Below, piece by piece: positions 5,724 through 8,843 of a stretch of 8,843 bases of DNA. How positions within the stretch are numbered: position 1 is the stretch's first letter; each line of letters opens with the position of its first letter. Below the pieces are notes generated by a model. That model was given only the letters and a program-made list of their open reading frames with translations. It searched no databases and was not told the DNA's origin. The position numbers were made by a program, and so were the translations under genes. This stretch comes from Candidatus Aenigmatarchaeota archaeon (lineage in GTDB: Archaea; Aenigmatarchaeota; Aenigmatarchaeia; CG10238-14): NCBI GenBank assembly GCA_026397455.1, contig JAPLUX010000079.1:1-8843 (forward strand), given 5' to 3'.

Positions 5724-5730
5724 ATTTTCT

Positions 5731-5747
5731 TGATAAGCTAGTTATCA
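5731..5747. repeat. Subterminal palindrome within insertion sequence
   Basis: TGATAA-GCTAG-TTATCA: a perfect 6-bp inverted repeat around a 5-base spacer, 8 bases inside the left terminal repeat. It could be a binding site for the N-terminal helix-turn-helix of the transposase or simply part of the element's promoter; no function is shown. Confidence 0.5.
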
Positions 5748-5760
5748 TCTTTTCTAATAA

Positions 5761-5787
5761 GAGGATAGTAAGGGGGTGGCTGTCCTC
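5761..5787 (+). promoter_or_regulatory. Stem-loop in the transposase leader
   Basis: GAGGATAG (5761-5768) can pair in RNA with CTGTCCTC (5780-5787): eight pairs including one U-G. The 11-base loop is TAAGGGGGTGG. It ends 14 bases before the transposase ATG. Such hairpins in insertion-sequence leaders can block translation driven by outside promoters, which is a possible role here; this is inference from pairing alone. Confidence 0.45.
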
Positions 5788-5801
5788 AACGAAGTGATCG
5801 T

Positions 5802-6677
5802 ATGAGGTTAAAACCAGATCAGCGCCACTCCCTTGTAAATGCAGTTAGGAGAGGCATAAATAAAAACATTGTGGCTCGTGTGTTTGACACGACCGTAAAG
5901 ACTGTCAACCAATGGTGTAAAAGAGCTTTTCATAGGGGTAGAGAATACTTTAGAGACAAACCAAGAAAAGCAAAAGAAAGCAAGGTTACGGTTGAAGTTG
6001 AGGTTTCGATACTTGCCTTAAGAAACAGTTTTGAATGGGGAACTGCAAGAATCCAACAAGGCCTTTATTGCTTACCAGAATACGCTAGAGAAGCTATTTA
6101 TTGTGTTCAAGGCGTAAAACTATCCAGGGCAGCTATCAACAACGTTCTTAAAAAACATGACATCAACGGTTACAATAATAATATCAAGAGTTGGAAGTTC
6201 TTCCGTGCTGAAAGACCTGACGAATTGTGGCAACTGGATATCAAAGGACCGTTTACTTTGCAAGGTAAGAAGTACTGGTTTGTCGTTTGCATAGACGATT
6301 ACAGTAGGTATCTCATCCTTGTTGAGCAACTGGACCATGACCCAAGAGTGGAAGAGATGGGGGAGATGTTAAAACCATACGTAAAAGAACATCATCCGAA
6401 GAGCATACTGACTGACAACAAGCCGTTCAAGGAACAATGGGATCAGTGGTGCAGGGATAACGGCATAGAGCCTTTGCATGCGCATCTACACTATCCCCAA
6501 GACAAAGGTAAAGTGGAAAGAGCGATAAGGAATGTTTCTGAAGAATTCATCTACATAATGAAGAAATTTCCAGGATGGATTAATGGCAAGATTAGAGATT
6601 ATCAAGAATGGTTCAACAATGAAAGATATCACAGGGGGATAAATGATTATCCTATTAACTTGTACAGGGGAAGTTAG
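5802..6677 (+). CDS. DDE transposase, IS481-like (integrase core)
   Basis: A 291-aa transposase that cuts and joins the ends of its own element. Residues 5-42 form a helix-turn-helix (RHSLVNAVRRGINKN through VKTVNQWCKRA). The integrase catalytic core covers about 138-280: first Asp in LWQLDIKG (D146), then CIDDYSRY (163-170), second Asp in ILTDN (D205), and Glu in DKGKVERAIRN (E239). The D205-E239 gap is 33 residues, two fewer than the usual 35 of this family, and the usual Gly after TDN is Lys. The C-terminal WFNNERYHRGI block is typical of the family. The start at 5802 has GTGA 4 bases upstream; no longer in-frame start exists after the TAA at 5769. The stop lies in the right inverted repeat. 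Apparently intact. Confidence 0.9.
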   Translation: MRLKPDQRHSLVNAVRRGINKNIVARVFDTTVKTVNQWCKRAFHRGREYFRDKPRKAKESKVTVEVEVSILALRNSFEWGTARIQQGLYCLPEYAREAIYCVQGVKLSRAAINNVLKKHDINGYNNNIKSWKFFRAERPDELWQLDIKGPFTLQGKKYWFVVCIDDYSRYLILVEQLDHDPRVEEMGEMLKPYVKEHHPKSILTDNKPFKEQWDQWCRDNGIEPLHAHLHYPQDKGKVERAIRNVSEEFIYIMKKFPGWINGKIRDYQEWFNNERYHRGINDYPINLYRGS

Positions 6678-6692
6678 AAACTTTACTTAACA
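6669..6692 (-). repeat. Right terminal inverted repeat of the insertion sequence
   Basis: Read on the minus strand it begins TGTTAAGTAAAG and ends CTAACTTCC, matching the left repeat at 20 of 24 positions. It contains the last two codons and the stop of the transposase gene. Confidence 0.9.
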
Positions 6693-6697
6693 CATCG
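6693..6697. repeat. Right target-site duplication CATCG
   Basis: Exact copy of the 5 bases at 5695-5699, directly after the right end of the insertion sequence. Confidence 0.85.
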
Positions 6698-6703
6698 CTA
6701 AGC

Positions 6704-6712
6704 TATTTAAAT
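6704..6712 (+). promoter_or_regulatory. Possible TATA box for the microprotein-hppA unit
   Basis: TATTTAAAT lies just 7 bases right of the target duplication, so the insertion left it intact. It predicts a transcript starting near 6734 with a leader of about 60 bases. An alternative A-rich box at about 6736-6750 would give a leader of about 20 bases. Confidence 0.35.
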
Positions 6713-6730
6713 TCAACGTACATTTAATTG

Positions 6731-6759
6731 TAATCCAAAAATAAAAATAAGGTGGATTA
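6731..6759 (+). promoter_or_regulatory. Inverted repeat in the hppA leader region
   Basis: TAATCCA (6731-6737) and TGGATTA (6753-6759) form a perfect 7-bp inverted repeat around a 15-base A-rich spacer. It could be a regulator operator near the promoter or an RNA hairpin in the leader. No known motif is recognised. Confidence 0.4.
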
Positions 6760-6792
6760 TTATTGAACGCATGAGTTTTCAGGTGAAAAGTG

Positions 6793-6921
6793 ATGTTGCT
6801 ATTGTTAGACATAATTTTATTCATTTTTGGAATTTTGTTAGTAGCAACTCTAAGAAACAAAATTCATACTTCTAGACCTCATTTTCTAAATTTTTACAAA
6901 AATTATCCAACTTGTGATTAA
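6793..6921 (+). CDS. 42-aa single-helix membrane microprotein upstream of hppA
   Basis: A 42-aa protein, MLLLLDIILFIFGILLVATL followed by a basic, polar tail (RNKIHTSRPHF ... CD). The first 20 residues make one transmembrane helix with an Asp at position 6, and the Arg/Lys-rich tail suggests a cytoplasmic C-terminus. The start is well supported by AGGTGA (6781-6786) six bases upstream. The stop is one base before the ATG of the pyrophosphatase gene (TAATATG), so the two are almost certainly co-transcribed and translationally coupled. I do not recognise the family. It might be an accessory subunit or regulator of the pump, or a leader peptide whose translation opens the hppA start. Confidence 0.6.
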   Translation: MLLLLDIILFIFGILLVATLRNKIHTSRPHFLNFYKNYPTCD

Positions 6922-6922
6922 T

Positions 6923-8843
6923 ATGTCTCTAATCTTAATACCAATTCTAACAGGATTATTTTCTATTTTTATTGCATTCTATCTTTTTTTAAACCTTAAG
7001 AAAACTAAAATTCGCTCTTCAAAAATGTCAGAAATCGCTAGTTATATTGCTATAGGTGTTAAGGTTTATCTTTTAAGACAAGTAAAAACTATCCTTTTAA
7101 TCACACCATTTTTAACTCTGCTAATTTATTTTTTCATCGGCCCTTGGGTTGCTTTAACTTTTATTCTTGGGTTTTTCACTTCTCTAATAACAATTTTTCT
7201 TGGTATGAGTGCTGCAGTCCTAGCCAATGTTAAAACTGCTGAGGATGCTACCAAATCACCGAAAAAAGCTTTTCATACAGCTCTTTTTGGCGGTTCTATA
7301 ATGGGAATGTCCATCACAGGTTTCAGTATTTTAGTTTTGTCAATCCTTTATCTTTTTTTCAAGAGCCCTGATCCTCTAGTAGGATTTGGGTTTGGTGCAA
7401 GCTTAGCTGCTTTATTTGCTCAAATTGGTGGTGGAATTTATACGAAATCTGCGGATATAGGGGCAGATCTAGTCGGTAAGATTGAAAAAAATATCCCCGA
7501 GGATGATCCCAGAAACCCAGCTGTTATAGCAGATTTAGTGGGCGATAATGTCGGTGATTGTGCGGGTCGAGGTTCTGACTTATTCGAAAGTTTTTCTGAT
7601 GATATCATTACTGGAATGTTAGTTTCTCTTATTTTTGTTAAAAAATATGGCCCTAATGTTTTATTTTTCCCATTTCTCTTACAGTCAGTTGGTCTTATTT
7701 CTTCGATTGTCGGTGTATTTTCGATTAAAAAATTGAAAAATACAAAGCCAGAAAATTCATTTAACATAGGAATGATTGTAACAACAGCTATCGCAATATT
7801 AGGTTCTTTTTTAATCGCTAGATATTTGTTAAATGACTTGAGTATTTTCTTGGCAACTTTCCTGGGTATTTTAGTCACACTCGTATCTTCATTCGTCACA
7901 AAATATTTTGCAGGATCAAACAGTAAAGCAGTCAAAAAAATTGCTGATGCCTCAAAAAGAGGAGTAGCTTTGAATATAATCACTGGAATTTCTTATGGGT
8001 TGATGAGTCCACTCGCTTCAATCGTCATGATTGTAGTCGCTGTTTGTATAGCTTTTGTCTATTCTGGCTTTTCCCTTTTGTCAATAGTCGCTGTTAACAT
8101 CGGTACAGATCTTTTAATCGGATACATCATGACTGCTGATGCTTTTGGACCAATCGTTGATAATGCTTCGGGAATTGCAGAAATGTCAGGAGCAAATAAA
8201 AAAGTCGTTAAATCCCTTTCTTCACTCGACTCTGTCGGTAATACGATGAAAGCCATAACTAAATCTTATGCCATGTCTTCAGGAACAGTTACATCTTTTG
8301 TTCTAATCTTAACATTTTTTGCTGTTGTAGGGTTAAAAACCATCGATGTTTCAAACCCATTCTCTTTAGCATTTATATTTTTAGGAATTTCACTACCATA
8401 TCTAATTTCTTCTTTGGTAATCGGTTCAACATCCAAAACAGCTTTAAAAGTTGTTGATGAAGTTAGAAGACAATTTAAGACAATCAAGGGAATAATGAGT
8501 GGAAAGGCAAAACCAGATTATGCTGCTTGTATTGACATTTCGACAAAAAATGCACTAAGAGAGATGTTTTTACCAGGAATTATTAGTATTGCTATCCCTG
8601 TATTTGTTGGTGTTGTATTTGGACCTTGGGCACTCGGTTCATTGCTCATAGGAGCAGTTGCAGGAACAGCATTATTAGGACCATTCTTCAACAACACTGG
8701 AACAGCTTTTGATAATGCTAAAAAACTGATTGAAAAAAAACAAAATAATGGAAGTTTTGAGCATCAGGCAGCTGTTGCTGCAGACACAGTCGGTGATCCT
8801 CTCAAAGATGTTGCAGGGCCATCGCTTTTAATTTTCATGAAAT
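6923..8843 (+). CDS. hppA: Membrane-bound ion-pumping pyrophosphatase (partial, runs off right edge)
   Basis: Hydrolyses pyrophosphate in the cytoplasm and pumps H+ and/or Na+ outward through a bundle of membrane helices. The 640 visible residues cover most of the family's usual length; the C-terminus lies beyond the window. Signatures in order: GGGIYTKSADIGADLVGK (169-186), PEDDPRNPAVIADLVGDNVG (192-211) then DCAGRGSDLFES, DAFGPIVDNASGIAEM (406-421), GNTMKAITK (439-447), KPDYAACIDISTK (530-542), TAFDNAKK (594-601) and DTVGDPLKD (621-629). The Asp and Lys residues that bind Mg-pyrophosphate are all present. Lys at 443 with Thr at 446 marks the K+-independent type. Odd points: NTGTAFDN, ADTVGDP and DVAGPSLL replace the usual NAGGAWDN, GDTVGDP and DTSGPSLN. 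The start is coupled to the 42-aa gene one base upstream, with GTGAT four bases before the ATG. Which ion is pumped cannot be told. Confidence 0.93.
   Translation, partial: MSLILIPILTGLFSIFIAFYLFLNLKKTKIRSSKMSEIASYIAIGVKVYLLRQVKTILLITPFLTLLIYFFIGPWVALTFILGFFTSLITIFLGMSAAVLANVKTAEDATKSPKKAFHTALFGGSIMGMSITGFSILVLSILYLFFKSPDPLVGFGFGASLAALFAQIGGGIYTKSADIGADLVGKIEKNIPEDDPRNPAVIADLVGDNVGDCAGRGSDLFESFSDDIITGMLVSLIFVKKYGPNVLFFPFLLQSVGLISSIVGVFSIKKLKNTKPENSFNIGMIVTTAIAILGSFLIARYLLNDLSIFLATFLGILVTLVSSFVTKYFAGSNSKAVKKIADASKRGVALNIITGISYGLMSPLASIVMIVVAVCIAFVYSGFSLLSIVAVNIGTDLLIGYIMTADAFGPIVDNASGIAEMSGANKKVVKSLSSLDSVGNTMKAITKSYAMSSGTVTSFVLILTFFAVVGLKTIDVSNPFSLAFIFLGISLPYLISSLVIGSTSKTALKVVDEVRRQFKTIKGIMSGKAKPDYAACIDISTKNALREMFLPGIISIAIPVFVGVVFGPWALGSLLIGAVAGTALLGPFFNNTGTAFDNAKKLIEKKQNNGSFEHQAAVAADTVGDPLKDVAGPSLLIFMK

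Larger units (their letters stand above)
5700..6692 (+). mobile_element. Complete IS481-like insertion sequence (993 bp)
   Basis: The element begins TGTAAAG and ends with TTAACA, the TGT...ACA ends usual for IS481-type elements. It has 24-bp imperfect terminal inverted repeats (20 of 24 matching), a flanking 5-bp direct repeat CATCG, and one uninterrupted DDE transposase whose stop codon lies inside the right repeat. Length and single-ORF layout fit the family. It is inserted in intergenic DNA between the terminator after 5649 and the promoter region of the 6793 gene, in the same direction as both neighbours. Intact ends and target duplication suggest a recent insertion that may still be mobile. 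Confidence 0.92.

Noticed and set aside
5650..5801. Possible tRNA or non-coding RNA gene in the gap before the transposase
   Set aside because: The gap is accounted for by the T-tract terminator, the left inverted repeat and the transposase leader. No cloverleaf, T-loop motif or other RNA-family signature is visible.
6771..6875. 34-codon plus-strand frame (MSFQVKSDV...) overlapping the 42-aa microprotein
   Set aside because: It has no well-placed SD and no membrane helix or motif, whereas the overlapping frame at 6793 has AGGTGA six bases upstream and abuts hppA.
7438..7983. Open frame of 181 codons on the minus strand
   Set aside because: Entirely antisense to the pyrophosphatase, across its most conserved motifs; no signal peptide, SD or recognisable domain. 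The same applies to the minus-strand frames at 8059-8256 and 8266-8487.
1..8843. CRISPR array, defence system or toxin-antitoxin pair
   Set aside because: No regularly spaced direct repeats were seen, and none of the proteins carries a nuclease, methylase, Cas or toxin motif apart from the insertion-sequence transposase.

Overview
The window reads as archaeal, and AT-rich. The evidence is several proteins with class III (type IV pilin-like) signal peptides of the KG-SPLIA / KGQ type, an AMMECR1-family protein, small Cys4 zinc-ribbon proteins typical of archaea, AT-rich TATA-like boxes about 24-27 bases upstream of starts (leaderless genes), GGTGA-type Shine-Dalgarno sequences, and a T-tract terminator. 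A DPANN or related lineage is plausible from the style of the pilin cluster, but the sequence alone does not fix the taxon.

Positions 1-4229 form a pilin-like / surface-filament locus. Two paralogous pilins (17-466 and 471-917) run leftward. From a divergent promoter region (about 918-986), five genes run rightward: a membrane-anchored pseudopilin (987-1571), a large pilin-like protein with an inserted adhesin-like module (1603-2910), two further short membrane-anchored pilin-like proteins (2915-3310 and 3310-3936) and an unassigned 97-aa protein (3936-4229). From 2910 onward these genes are joined by stop/start overlaps or by SD sequences built into the previous stop, so they are very probably translated as a coupled set. 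No assembly ATPase, membrane platform protein or prepilin peptidase is visible, so these must be elsewhere in the genome.

Positions 4279-5649 hold housekeeping or unknown genes: a 54-aa zinc ribbon, an AMMECR1 protein, a convergent 77-aa eight-cysteine zinc protein that overlaps it by 14 bases, and a 91-aa three-helix membrane protein followed by a T-tract terminator.

Positions 5700-6692 are a complete insertion sequence of IS481-like type: 24-bp imperfect terminal inverted repeats, a 5-bp target duplication (CATCG), and one intact DDE transposase. It landed between the terminator and the promoter region of the next unit, apparently without breaking a gene.

Positions 6793-8843 hold a 42-aa single-helix membrane protein with a strong SD. 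One base later comes a membrane-bound, ion-pumping pyrophosphatase (hppA) that runs off the right edge. The pyrophosphatase keeps the catalytic Asp/Lys set but has altered signature residues near its C-terminus, and carries the Lys typical of the K+-independent class. I see no tRNA, rRNA, CRISPR array or defence system. The most interesting items are the pilin with an inserted adhesin-like module, the Cys-matched pilin pair, the microprotein coupled to the pyrophosphatase, and the well-delimited insertion sequence.
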